DNA of 64,000 nucleotides from Dactylellina haptotyla (GCA_031310005.1 CM062384.1:1550001-1614000), one strand, 5' to 3'; counted from the first letter of the stretch, positions 24,747-35,975 are shown. Notes: generated by a model from the letters alone, not told the origin. Made by a program: numbers and translations.

Positions 24747-26226
24747 TCACGAAATTCGGCTGTCGTCCTTGCGCCGTACGAGTATCAAGACAAGAGTATA
24801 AAGAGCTCTGTAGAGCCAGCTGCGACAAGAATAACGCAAAATGCTGACGAAGTAAGGTTTCCTGACTTCTTCAGCCCATCTCCCTATTTTAGTCAGAGTA
24901 TCTTCAAAACTCTTCACATGATATGTGTTTGTGAGAGTGTAGGAAGCGAGTTGGCACATGTCCTATTCGGAACTGTTAGAACGAAAAGGGAATTTTGATA
25001 GAGAGTACCGAACTTACATAATGAGTGACATTTTTGGCATCCTTGTATCTGATCATAGCCCAGAAGTCCCAATCCGCCTCGATTCCAGAAATGCCAAATA
25101 TCAAGTTTATTCTTTGATTGTTAAATCGCTCCTCAAACACCGCTTGCCGCTCCACTATGATGGACAAGCATCTTGCAAGTTGTTTCCGGACAATATTTTC
25201 TGATTCGCCTCTTCGTTTAAATTCCGCAGCGAGGTACGGGAGGAACAAAACTGGCTTTGTTGTCTTGGTATCTAGGTTCATATCAAGTAGCGCCCGTGGA
25301 ATAGCCGCACTAGCTTGAGGAGGTATGGAAAATATAAGTTCAGGATTTCGATACCCACAAAGATAATCCGGTCGAACATCATTGTTAACATGTGCAATTA
25401 CGGTTGGGGGGCCTATTTTATTATTGATTCTTTGACTAGCAACCCTAAAAACGGATACTCGGTTAGCATCCGCCTTGAACGTCATGGGGAACATGTTTGA
25501 GAGATGACTTACCCGGCCAATCCTCCTCGGCCAAGGCCAAGCCTTTCAAATATTTTTACCTTTTCGGTGAGAAAATTTTGGAAGTCACGTTCTTCTTGGG
25601 CTCGTCTTGGTTTACCGCCTGGGGTTTCTGGAGTCGGAGAACGAATACGTTGTTTGGCTAGAAACTCTGTGATGCTTTCGGCCTTCTTCCGCGAATCAAG
25701 GCTACCTTCTATGGCGTAGTTAATGCAACCCGGATAGAATAAACGAAGGAACCAATCTGACAGCGTTTTTACTGTAGAGAACTAAATTCGGGGAGACTGT
25801 GAGTATTTCTATGAATTGCCTTTGCTGTGGACGGGAAGGTGGTTTTACCGTGGTATTATTGAATAATGATAACCTAAAAGCTTTCAATGCTGGCTGGTCT
25901 TCTAGCGGAACTGACCCGGAATTCGATCCCAGATCTTCCCAGCATTGCGGCTGAGTTATGAGTTTGCTTTGTATGTCCGAAATGTAATCCTTGATGATTA
26001 TTCCTGATTTATCTATGCCATTCAGAGCGTTTATTGCGTCTGCATCAACTATTTGAATATTGTCCTTTTGTAGAACTAATGGTCCGTATTCCGGATCTAG
26101 ATAGTTTATGCGCTCCCCTAGAGGACACGCTGCAGGTTGAAGTCCCTTATTATAGGGTCTTAGCCTTATCAGCCTGTAGATGATAAAGGGTACTGCTAAG
26201 AAAGTTGATACTATACCACTAGCCAT
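24747..26226 (-). CDS. Putative membrane-anchored PD-(D/E)XK-like protein (DUF7924-like)
   Basis: Four exons (26226-25849, 25781-25513, 25444-25018, 24962-24747) give 429 residues. Introns of 67, 68 and 55 nt keep phase; the second has a GTAAGT donor and a GCTAAC branch site. The ATG at 26226 sits in a strong context (AAAGCCATGGC). Residues 1-20 (MASGIVSTFLAVPFIIYRL) form a signal anchor followed by basic residues. The domain at about 230-415 has VRPDYLCGYRNPELIFS (D242), then FLPYLAAEFKRRG (E290, K292), a helix LARCLSIIVERQAVFEERF, and a C-terminal TYHVKSFEDTLTKIGRWA helix. This order resembles fungal DUF7924-type proteins and the D...ExK core of PD-(D/E)XK nuclease folds. Catalysis is not shown and the family call rests on motif memory alone. 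No breaks are seen. Confidence 0.6.
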
Positions 26227-26826
26227 GGCTTTTAGCGTACTTGGAAGGATATTTAAATAGCAAAAATAAATAACAAAGTGAGGATATTCTGCGCAAGGAG
26301 CTGGGTGTCTTGTCCCGGTGGAGGATAGACGGGAAAATAAATATTAAATAGTTTGACACTCATCAGCTTAAATAGCGGGATATGCATGTGCTCGTCCCTT
26401 TGCGCCGCAGCATATGCAGGTGGGGGTGTGTAAATATGACTAACAAGGGCCTAGAAGGCGGTATCTGACAGCTCAAGGGGGGACTGGGGCGCCCCTTGAA
26501 GCTGCGAAATAGTGGCCTAGTGGAATTTAAGCAGTACGCCTATGTGATGAATATATTCGGATAGTAATTTAAATTTCTACTGACAAGGCAGAGTGAGAAT
26601 CACTGCGCATTCTCGACCTAGGATAGCCGAACGCACACTACACGGTCATTCAATATTCCTTAAGTTCAGCCTTTCAAGTGGGACCCGTTGCAAGGATCCA
26701 TTGTGATGTATGGGTATCCTCATGGCTTTGCGGCGATCGCCATCTTTTATTTTCGCCATTACGAAAGAATTTCAGGAAACATATAGTTTTAAGCCTACCT
26801 ATCGAATCGCCCTGTGATAAAACTGT

Positions 26827-27111
26827 TCACTTACCTGCCCAACTGGATTGAGCGTAGCTACTATGTACTTGAATTTGGTCTGTAAAGAAAGAGGTTTGGT
26901 ACGGCCCTTTGATTAAACCCCAGAGGTAAATGCGGCACAGCAACGGGCTGCTAAAAATAGTAATAATGTAGATTTCCTCTTGAAGAAGGTTCGTGAGGGC
27001 TTTTAGTATCAATAGGGACAAGAAAAAAAGACATAGAAGTTTGTAAGGGTAGGGAGGGAATGGTTGGTTTGCAACGTTTGTTAGATCGATCAGTAAGGCA
27101 TTACTCCACAT
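26827..27111 (-). CDS. Possible small hydrophobic membrane protein
   Basis: An open frame of 94 residues if unspliced, starting MWSNALLIDLTNVANQPF at ATG 27111. It has two hydrophobic stretches (around KLLCLFFLSLLILKAL and IITIFSSPLLCRIYLWGLI) and no known domain. A good donor (GTAAGT, beginning at 26834) lies just before the stop, so the true 3' end may be spliced. The donor leaves phase 1. Acceptors near 26290-26310, just upstream of the PD-(D/E)XK-like gene, would join that gene's frame in phase, which would give it a longer N-terminus with more membrane segments. The implied intron of about 530 nt would be long for this window, so I list the ORF separately. It may also be chance. Confidence 0.3.
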   Translation of the reverse strand: MWSNALLIDLTNVANQPFPPYPYKLLCLFFLSLLILKALTNLLQEEIYIITIFSSPLLCRIYLWGLIKGPYQTSFFTDQIQVHSSYAQSSWAGK

Positions 27112-28330
27112 CAAACCTTTTTTGTTTCTTTGGTAAAGGCTGTGTCACCGTACACACGAATCTATTGTTATGCAAAACTCTCAGCCGGTATACGGACCCC
27201 TGTTAGGTTTCACGGTACATGTGAAGGATTGTTGAATGAACAAGAATGGCGGCGTGGACGATGTTGCATGTTGCGCAAATGGCAGCCTAATATATTTGTC
27301 GTCTTTATGCTCCTCTATGCGGCTGCTGAAAATTTTGAAAGACGCTAAAGAAAATAGCGCTGTCGCAGGTATCTAAAGGATCGTTTCGGGAGCTGTACTC
27401 CGCGACATCTGTTAATGATGCTGGCGGGGCTGTGAGATTTCAAGGCGCTTAGATCAGGTGTTGCAAGCCGTGAAGCTTCTTGAAGTGTTTGCCAGTATTC
27501 TGCTTTCCTAATACAGACTAGCTCTCCCGCGTTCCCGCCTAATCTTATCACTCGCTAATCGAGGCCATCTGTGCAGCTGTGAAGTGGAAGCGCAGGCGCG
27601 TTGGAAAACAAAACAAAACCCAGGACAAGATTGAACAGGCAGTCTCGGCACTGTTGAACAGGAAAGAGACAGTCTTGTACCGGAAGGGTATGACTATTGT
27701 GCAAAATATATTATCGATACGAGGATGGCTATACGTGTAATAGAATAACTAATAGCATTGTAAGCCGCATCTTGATGGTACGTGTCTTTGTAGAGTGTTC
27801 CACTTCTTATCTCGAGAAAATACAACTTCCTCTGACACACATTGCAGTATGCGGAGGACGGTCGGTTTTGTAGACGATATGCACACGCATGCATGCACTG
27901 ACATCCGCTACATCAGTTTACGCAGATTTTTGTGTAATGTACGCCCATCTCGTCCTTCGCCGTTCTGTCCCCGCGTTGTCCATGTGGTTTGTCCGCTTTC
28001 GGCACCGGCTACCGGTTTCGCGTCGTTATGTTGGCTGGGGGAGGATCGGTGTGTTTATGTTTCTCCCGTTTGAGCATCCACAACACAAATCCGCCGTTCC
28101 GCCTGGAAAATTAATCTAATTTGAAGATGCCCGCCAACCTCCCCACCACCGATCTCAGTCCACTATCGCCGTATCATCAATCCTCCCCCCTTTCCTTGCT
28201 CGTTATCATTCCTCCTTTCTGGCACGCGGTTACGGTCTGATTCTTATCATACCATCATACAATCATATCTTCATGAGTATATTCGCTGCTCGCTCGCGGA
28301 CTGCTGAACACCAGGAGTAACTCCCATACG
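27112..28330. promoter_or_regulatory. Upstream region of the 998-residue protein gene
   Basis: No gene recognised. The 200 bp before the start at 28331 contain pyrimidine-rich segments (about 28138-28215), typical of fungal leaders. The rest is unremarkable. Confidence 0.4.
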
Positions 28331-31300
28331 ATGCCTCGATTGACGCGAGCACAGGCTGCAGCAGCGTTGCAGGATGCTGCTGTTGTCGACGATACCAAGC
28401 TGCAGCCGCAGAGGGAGCCCTTCGAGGAGGTAAACGCCAATGTTAAGTCTACCCAGGTTGCCAAACCACGAACCACGAGAGCCAGATCAAAGGCAGGAAC
28501 TCGTAAAGAGAACTACGACAGCGAGGACGCGGCGGCCCTATCTGTACCCAATGACGCAAAGGACGACAACTCGAACAGCACTGCTAGTATTGTCTCCGGC
28601 AGGAGCATCAGGTCGAGAGGCCAAAAGACTGCCGAAACTGTTATTCAGGATGAAGTCCATGTTGAGGTCATTATCAAAAGATCGACTCGGAGTACACGAA
28701 GACAACAGCCCGGCGAACCCACGATAACGATCGAGGGCGTTGTCGAAACGCCAGCCGCTGAGCTCGAAATCGAAATCGAAAATGCACCAGTCACACCAGC
28801 CAATAAAAAACCTACAACCAGAGCTACCCGAGCGTCGGTAAAAAGGGCTGCCATGGACACCGAAACCACGGAGCGAAGGACGCGGAGAAAAGTTGTGTCG
28901 GTTGAAACCCCCGAACAAATCTTAGAAGCGAATGATCCCGGAAAATCACCAGTCGAGCCGGTACGAGGGAGGGCGGCATTGAAAACAGGGACCAGTCCCT
29001 CAAGAATACCTTCTCCTATCAAAGAAAGCCCTGAAAAGACAAAAATTCAGACACCAGCTGCTAGCCCAATTCGAAGTACTCTCTCTCGGAATGCATCTCC
29101 CAACAAAGAACTGGTACAAGCGAGAAGAGTAGCGGAGAATGTTCAAGTTCTCCCAGCACGCCCGGAGCTCAAGTCCCCTGTGGCGAAACCCATTTCTCCT
29201 ATTACACCGAGGGTTACGAGAATATCTCTGGCTCAAAAAAAGTTGAAATCAACTCACAAGATTCCTGCCAATGAACCAACGGCTGCCGAAACACCAGGGA
29301 ACCAGACCCTGAGTACTACGCCCGTCTCTAGAAGAATAGCTGCTGTCGAGAAACAATCGAAAGTAAAGACGCCGCCTATCATTGCTAATAAGCTGGCAAC
29401 AGTGGTGCTTCATACGAAGCTGTCACCGGAGAAGTCAGGCCGAATCACGATTGAGAATCTTCCAGCCTCCACACCTATCCGACCAGCCATGCCCGTTAGT
29501 CTCACGAGTATTAAAAGAAGCCAGACCCAAACACCAATAAAACTTGCCACCCCCACTCCTATAAATTCAGCCAGCAGACCAACTACGACCAGCCACAAGA
29601 TAGGGACACCTGCATTTAATAGAACAGTTGGACCAACTTATACTCCGAGCTATGTCAAGAAAGAATCAATGGCTATTTCGCCGATCAAAGCCCCTTCCAC
29701 ACCTGCTCGTATCATTAAAGTTAAACCATCATCTCTCAGATCACCGTTTGTCGCATCCCCATCACTAAAGGCCACCCCAAGGATAGCATCTATTTCTATA
29801 CCACTAGGTAGTTTTGCATCCCCCACAAAGTCTCATCTAGCCCGCCAATCTTTGGCTGCGGCTTCGAGGTCTGCAAGTGGCGATGAGGAAGGCAGTTCTT
29901 CTCATGGGACATCGATGATCGTTAACATAACTAAGGTGAGACTTGAGAAACAACCTCCAGCGAACTCCGCGACGGACGCAAATCAACCTGTTGAAAAGAA
30001 ACCGGTTACGCTGCCATCTGTCCTTCGCAAGAAGGCCCCAGTTGTTGCGACTACGAAAGCGGCGCTTTTGAGAGCACGCAAGGTGTCGGGACAGACTCTT
30101 GAGACCCCGCCTATGCAGCAATTTCGGAAGCCCCAGCCACCAAATGCAGCTCCCATCCTACAGCGATCCAAAGCTCCCGTCCCGGCGCCATCTGAGACTA
30201 CAGTTCCACCACGCCTGAGAGTAGCTACCCAAAATCCCAGGTCTGTTAACCAATCTACCAAAAGCGCGCCCTCTGTTAAGGCAGTTATAAAACCCCAGCC
30301 CCTGGCTGCACTTGCGCCTATTAGTAAACCTCCAGGGAAAAAGTTGGTTCATAAAATAACGAATGGAGTCGCAAATACCAAAGAAGGAATTACAACGGCA
30401 GTGGCTTCAATCCAGGCCGCAGTTATGGTGCCTACTATATCCATCTCGAAGCCGGAGCCTGAAGTTACCGTGCAATCCAGAAAATCAATCGCACCGATTG
30501 CAACCAAGACAGTCGTAGCCCCGGCCGGGCAGCCCTCGATTTCTGCTATATCTAACGTTGGGGTCAAGGCGGATGATACAAAAGGCCAGGAGCTAGTGAA
30601 AGTTGCTCCCAAGTTGGGTGTTCGCAAAAAGCCGTTCCAACCTGCTAAATCAACCAAGCCATTGACCATTCCCGTCCCATTTCAACGTGCGGTAGTTAAT
30701 AAGACGGAAACGCAGCCAACGACTATCGCTGTCGGGACCGAACCGCTTAAAACTGCTGGGAAATTATCAAGCATCAAAGATAGAATACAAAAATTCGAAG
30801 CCCCTAAGCCAAAGCCAAAGCCAGTCCCATTTGTGGAGGCACGGGCTCTCCTTCGAGAAGCAAGGAAAGAGGCTAGAAAGGGTACTCTACCGAAACTGAC
30901 GGGAGAAGTCGAATACGCTGCCTTGCCAGAAGTTGAAACGGAACCTCGAGTTGAAATACCGGAGCAGATCACCCAATCGATCCCAGCACCGGTTTTGATC
31001 AATGTGATCTCAGATGCGGGGCCTGCACGCCGCTTGGCGGAGCAACCTATCCCGCGATCAGCTTCTCCCGCTAAGGCGCAGGCTACCTCACGACCGGTAT
31101 CGCCCGCCAAAGTGTTGTTGCCCCTCTCGCGACCGGCCTCCCCGGTCAAGATGAAGCCTGCCCACGAAGTTATCGCCATCCCCGGTTCCCAGCGACCAGT
31201 TTCACCGGCGAAATCAGCGTTTTTAGATGACGTAGAGAGCATGCGACGGGCCAAGGAGCGCGCGGAGGCCTCTATTAGGGGACACCAGGCAGTTCTGTAA

Positions 31301-31387
31301 GTTAACCCCACGTGTACGGAATGTTTCTTGGAAGCCAGGGCTAATTGTATTCCCAGGGACTGGGCGAGTAAGGCGCGGAAGTATTAA
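28331..31387 (+). CDS. Large disordered basic protein with SP-K motifs
   Basis: Two exons, 28331-31296 and 31357-31387, give 998 residues. The 60-nt intron (GTAAGT donor, GCTAAT branch, CCCAG acceptor) replaces the apparent end QAVL-stop with a tail VLDWASKARKY; this tail looks conserved-type and I prefer it. The N-terminus MPRLTRAQAAAALQDAA is followed by REPFEEVN. Almost the whole chain is disordered and rich in Pro, Ser, Thr, Lys and Ala, with many S/T-P sites. Four S-P-[AV]-K motifs lie at about residues 905-965. The one helical, charged block is SSIKDRIQKFEAP to ARALLREARKEARKG (about 815-855). The composition suggests a nuclear or cytoskeletal, CDK-regulated protein, but I do not recognise the family and assign no function. 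Confidence 0.8.
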
Positions 31388-31769
31388 TTAGGGACAAGAT
31401 GGAATTGTTTTTCTGGCGCAGAACTGTCCGTCTTGACCGTTTGGATCGTCCTCGGTTTTGTTTTTGTAACTATTTTCTGTTCTTTGGCGCCTCGGAGTAA
31501 CCGGAACCTGCGGGCAAGATACCCAGTATAATAAATACTTTAAGTACTTACTTAATATAATAAAATATAATAAATTTACAATAAATTACTCGAAATATGT
31601 GCGTTGCGTGGTGTTGGTGCGGCCACGTGACCCAGCTGCCAGATCGCCGTTGCACCAGCACGACCTGGCTGGCCTCCCTGACATCCGATTCCCTCCCATC
31701 TGATACATCTCTCCCATTAATCACCCAACCGACGACAGCACCGCCGGCCCCGATACTTCATTGCCCGAG
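31388..31769 (+). promoter_or_regulatory. Spacer between the disordered-protein gene and the p24 gene
   Basis: This 382-bp spacer holds the 3' UTR of the upstream gene, with an AATAAA-like AT-rich cluster (31529-31585), and the promoter of the p24 gene. No gene is visible. Confidence 0.45.
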
Positions 31770-32704
31770 ATGCGGCCCTCAACCTTTGTTTCGGCGCTGC
31801 TAGCGTCCTGGATCGTCCCGTCGTCCGCGCTGTACTTCTACCTCGACGGGTCGAATCCCAAGTGCTTTTTGGAGGAGCTGCCCAAAGATACTCTGGTTGT
31901 TGGTATGCATTCACAATCGATTGGGTGGACCTGGGGGGGGCTAGACATAAGACATACGAAAATGTGAGCGCGCTAATGGTGATGCATCTCGATGGAAATA
32001 TAGGCCACTTTAGAGCCGAAGAGTACAAAGGCGATGGCAACGGGTATGCCCCTGGACATGGCGTGAACATTCACATTTCCGTCGAGGTATTACCCCCTCC
32101 CTCCCCTCTTTGGGGGGCTATTTCTGGATTACCAACTCTCTGACGCCCTCTATTTTATCGGAAATAGGAAACATTCGACCACAACCACCGCGTCATCAAT
32201 CAGAAAGGATCCGGCAACGGCCGTTTCACCTTCACCGCGGCCGACTCGGGCGAACATCGCATCTGCTTCACCGCCTCGGCCAATGGCGAAAACCCAGGCT
32301 GGTTCTCTACAGGAAACCACCTCGGTGGCACAAAACTCCATCTGGACCTGGCCATCGGCGAGACGAGCGAGATCGAGAGTCGTGATAAGGAAAAGATTAA
32401 CGATATCGTTCAGCGCGTGAGAGATCTGAACAGTAGGCTTCAGGATATCCGACGAGAACAGATCTTCCAGAGAGTAGGAAAATCCCATTTCCGGGGAGGC
32501 CTTGTTGCCCCAATCAAGCGACGAAATGCTAATATTCACACCGTGCGGACGTAGGAACGAGAAGCGGAATTCAGAGACCAGAGTGAACTCGTCAACTCCA
32601 ACATCGTTAAATGGTCTTTAGTTCAACTGGTCATCCTGGGCGCTACCTGCGCATGGCAATTGTCGCATCTGAGGGCCTTCTTTATCAAGCAGAAGCTCAC
32701 TTAG
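31770..32704 (+). CDS. p24/EMP24-GP25L family cargo receptor
   Basis: Four exons (31770-31902, 32004-32086, 32168-32473, 32555-32704) join in phase to 223 residues. p24 proteins cycle between ER and Golgi in COPII and COPI vesicles and help sort GPI-anchored and other cargo. A signal peptide (MRPSTFVSALLASWIVPSSA) precedes LYFYLDGSNPKCFLEELPK and TLVVGHF, the start of the GOLD domain. RFTFTAADSGEHRICFTAS carries the second conserved cysteine. The helical stem has DKEKINDIVQRVRDLNSRL and EREAEFRDQSELVNSNIVKW, followed by one membrane helix and the short cytosolic tail FFIKQKLT. KCFLEELPKDTLVVG resembles the gamma/alpha-type (Erp1-like) members. It converges on the dehydrogenase gene, with 269 bp between stops. 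Confidence 0.92.
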
Positions 32705-32973
32705 ACGAGGAAGAAACCAGCCGGGGGGCGCACAAAAGTGTATTTTTTTTTATGATATCAAGCTTCTCTTACAGCATACCTCATCACCGACCTTTCCGCC
32801 CTACGTTTTCACTGGGCCGTCACTCCTCTGCATCATCACCACATATGCGTATGTAATGATATTCAATACAATTAATACCTCTTTATATAAATAGATATAT
32901 ATTATTCTAAAGGGGATGGTTAATCTAGCCGGAAATATCTGGAGCATTGATAACAATATCATCATGTGCAGTC

Positions 32974-34167
32974 TTAGGGTTGAATAACCACTCCGCCGTC
33001 TATTCAACACACCGCGTCAGCATTTTTGGTCCAAAGCACCCAGCATAGAAATCCAAAAAATATATAAATTAAAGTATAATCGAACATACCAATTATAATC
33101 TTTTGTCCAGTCATTGCGACATTCGTCGCCGTAAATACGAATGCCTCGGCTACGTCTTCAGCCTCAACCTACACGATAAATGATATTTTGAGTAAAATTA
33201 CGACTATACAAGTAATAATAATGCCATGATGCGTCACTTACGTGTTTCTTGGTCTGAGTAGCCTCCACGTAAGCATTTTTGATAGAGTCCGAGAATTTGT
33301 TCCCCCACTCGGTCAATACCAGCCCGGGACATACAGCATTGACTCTGATCTTCGACCCGGAAGATGCAGCAAGGCATCGCATGAGATGAAGGGCTGAGCT
33401 CTTGGAAACGGCATAAGCCATAGAACTTCCACGGGTAGTGAAACTCTGGTGATAGCGGTAAGTACAGAGTCTCTCGGAAATGTCCCGCTTTCGATTAACT
33501 TACAGCGATGGAGGCACAGATAGTTAGGCTGCCACCGTCCGGGTTGGCGTTGAATGTTGGTTTCGCAGCTTTGAGGAGCCAAATGTTGGCCTTTACATTG
33601 ACAGCGTAGCACTATCCCGCACGCGTTAGTTCGGGATTAACATATCTTACCCTCAAGCGATACCACCACGATTGCATACCTTATCCCAGTCCTCTTCAGT
33701 TAGAGCATCTAAGTCGTCAAAAGGCGCGAATTTGGTCCATCCCTGTAAAAGTTGAGCTTCACGAGCTTACTAATTTAATAACAGAGTTTCTGCATATCCA
33801 ACAAACTCACCGCATTGGAGCAGATGACGTCCAACCCGCCAAGTGTCTCAATGGTTTGCTGGACGAGTCTTTCGCACTCCTCTTTCTTGCCCACGTCGGC
33901 CTGGAGAGTTACTATTTTAATAGTTGGGTATTTCTCCAATAATCGCTTCTTCAGGTTCCCGGCGCGTTCCTCGTTGGTGACATAGTTGATGGCAAGATTC
34001 GAGCCTTCGGCCGCGAATTTCTCGCTGATAGCCTCGCCTATACCGCGCGAACCACCCTGCGAGTGAACATATTAGCTACTTCATCTACAAGCAATGATAT
34101 TGATTTTGGGACATAGAACCGTCCTTACGGTAACCAGGACGTTGCGTCCAGCCAGCTTGTAGCCCAT
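32974..34167 (-). CDS. Short-chain dehydrogenase/reductase (classical SDR)
   Basis: Seven exons (34167-34129, 34056-33811, 33742-33680, 33611-33504, 33445-33242, 33168-33090, 32999-32974) join without frame conflict to 254 residues. The Rossmann cofactor motif TGGSRGIG (residues 13-20) spans the first junction. NAG is at 94-96, the NVKA asparagine at N121, and the catalytic Ser, Tyr and Lys at S150, Y163 and K167 (YAVSK). VNAVCPGLVLTEWG and the C-terminal DGGVVIQP complete the fold. All catalytic residues are present, so it should be an active NAD(P)-dependent oxidoreductase. The substrate cannot be read from the sequence; no signal or membrane segment is seen, so it is probably cytosolic. 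It diverges from the Alba-domain gene across a 374-bp shared promoter. Confidence 0.93.
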
Positions 34168-34541
34168 GTTTCTGAAGCTTGATTGTAATATTGTGTAAAT
34201 TCCACCTACGATAATCAGTATTCCCTGATTTATTTTTCTATTTTTCTTCTATTTCAGCTGAGATTTTTCGACCAACCTCCCTGCTCTTTAAATACTCCTA
34301 GCTTCGGCCCCGCACGATCGATTCTAAGAAACCCAACCGGAGATATTCGGACGGAAGAGCGGATTGGTATACGACTCTGCCCGGAGATAAAGTCGTTGGA
34401 GGGGTCGAGAACTTGAAGTAGCCGAGGGAGCACAAGCTGCAGCTTCCCGGCGCCTGTTGTATTTTTTGCGTTTACCCACGGCAGAAATCCCAGGCCTTCT
34501 CTTTCGCGCGAGCAAACAAGCCAATGCACCCAACCCCGACA
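34168..34541. promoter_or_regulatory. Divergent promoter, SDR and Alba-domain genes
   Basis: 374 bp separate the two start codons. The region must hold both promoters. I see no site I can name with confidence. Confidence 0.45.
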
Positions 34542-35975
34542 ATGGCTTCCTCCACGTCTGCCACCGCGCCGTCCTCAAACCCCGGAAACCGGGTCCCCAC
34601 AGCTACCGACAAGACCGCGAGCGCAAAGGACCTGGTCGCGGACTCTGTGCCTACTGTTGAGATTCGTATAAACTCGTCGATCAAGGCTAAAGTCCGGCAA
34701 TGCCTCACTATACTTCACGACGATTCCCACGCGACAACAACAGCTGGGGGTGCTAAGAGAGGCAGGAGGAAGCCGAAGATAGTGGCGCTCAGGGCAACCC
34801 ATCCGTCTGCTGCGTCAAAGACTATCACTGTTGCGGAGATCGCGAAGCGCCAGATAGAGGATAAGGAGGGTGGGTATGGGAAGGGCGTGTGGTGGCAATT
34901 CACAAAGGTTGAAAGCAAACTTGTCGAATGGCCGTCCAGGAAATATAAAGAGCGAACAGAGAAGGAAAAAAGAGAACAGAAGGTTGATGAAGGGCAAACG
35001 GACCTCAAAGACGAAGCTGGCGCCAATGCGAACAAGCGGAAACAAAATGCTGGAGACGAAAGAGCTGCAAAGAGACCAAAGCTAGGTCCATCAACCGTTC
35101 AGAACAGTGATGCCACCGTAGGAAAGACGGATCGAAACCCGATAGCTATCTCTAGCGGCTCTACACCCAAACTAGTCGATTCTTTATCACCATACACCCT
35201 GGGAAATGATATCGACGACGACGACGACGACGTGCCGCCACATCTGAAGCTCCTCTCGGATTCAGATGACGAAATGGAATCAGATGAGAAACCGCCGCAT
35301 CTTAGAGATACCACACCATTGGAAACCCCAACCCCACCATCACCAGTACGCCCGCAGGCTACGAGCTCGATATCAGACGGTCGTCCGCCGCACATGAGAG
35401 ACCTTTCACCAGAATCCTCGGATGGTATACCACCGCATTTAAGAAACTCATCGCCTGGACCCCGATCCGATGACAAACCGCCTCACCTACAAGGTTTGAG
35501 CTCAGACGATCGACCACCACATTTACGGAGTTCTGCGCCGAATACACCATTCAAAGTGCCACCGGATCTGAATCATCGATGCTCATCCCCTATAGCATCA
35601 ATACAATCGCATGAAAACATGCCATTGACATCGTCACCGCCAGCTGCGTCACAACGAGTAACCGTGGAATCAGATAGTGAACCTACCAGATCACAGCCAA
35701 GAGCACAGGGTGAAAGTGAAGAGCAAGAAGAGGACGAGGATGAATACCGTCAATTCACGTATCTTGATTATGAACATCTCCCTGAGAAAGACTCGAAAAA
35801 GCTCCTCGCAGATTTGGATGAGGCGGAAAGGAACAGAACAAAGTACAGGGCTATCGCTATTATGACTATCTATTTGAGTTTAGAGAAGAGACCGGATTTA
35901 GAGAGCCTGCATGGGTGTCAAACAAATCTCGGCGAGAATTCGAAACAACAAGGCATTCTAAATCGGGTGGTGTAG
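34542..35975 (+). CDS. Alba-domain nucleic-acid-binding protein with PPHL repeats
   Basis: A single frame gives 477 residues from ATG 34542; an in-frame ATG at 34524 would add six. The Alba-like domain spans about residues 35-125: VEIRINSSIKAKVRQCL, KIVALRATHPSAASKTI, TVAEIAKRQIED and GVWWQFTKVESKLVEW. Alba proteins bind DNA or RNA, and eukaryotic ones include Rpp20/Rpp25 of RNase P/MRP; fungal members with long tails are uncharacterised. A basic stretch (NKRKQ, KRPKLG) looks like a nuclear signal. The tail then repeats an acidic-Ser patch followed by PPH[LM] six times (35233-35530). The 3' end is uncertain: an alternative 41-nt intron (35843-35883) would switch to another frame ending at 36004 with KTFKNFVR. 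It converges with the coiled-coil gene. Confidence 0.78.
   Translation: MASSTSATAPSSNPGNRVPTATDKTASAKDLVADSVPTVEIRINSSIKAKVRQCLTILHDDSHATTTAGGAKRGRRKPKIVALRATHPSAASKTITVAEIAKRQIEDKEGGYGKGVWWQFTKVESKLVEWPSRKYKERTEKEKREQKVDEGQTDLKDEAGANANKRKQNAGDERAAKRPKLGPSTVQNSDATVGKTDRNPIAISSGSTPKLVDSLSPYTLGNDIDDDDDDVPPHLKLLSDSDDEMESDEKPPHLRDTTPLETPTPPSPVRPQATSSISDGRPPHMRDLSPESSDGIPPHLRNSSPGPRSDDKPPHLQGLSSDDRPPHLRSSAPNTPFKVPPDLNHRCSSPIASIQSHENMPLTSSPPAASQRVTVESDSEPTRSQPRAQGESEEQEEDEDEYRQFTYLDYEHLPEKDSKKLLADLDEAERNRTKYRAIAIMTIYLSLEKRPDLESLHGCQTNLGENSKQQGILNRVV
35233..35530 (+). repeat. Six spaced PPHL/PPHM codon blocks
   Basis: Six copies of Pro-Pro-His-Leu/Met start near 35232, 35291, 35387, 35431, 35479 and 35515, each after an Asp/Ser-rich patch. 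Codon choice differs between copies (CCG/CCA/CCT, CAT/CAC), so this is a protein-level repeat rather than a recent DNA duplication. Confidence 0.8.

Noticed and set aside
30682-31311. 209-codon minus-strand frame
   Set aside because: Antisense shadow of the Pro/Ala/Lys-rich disordered-protein gene.
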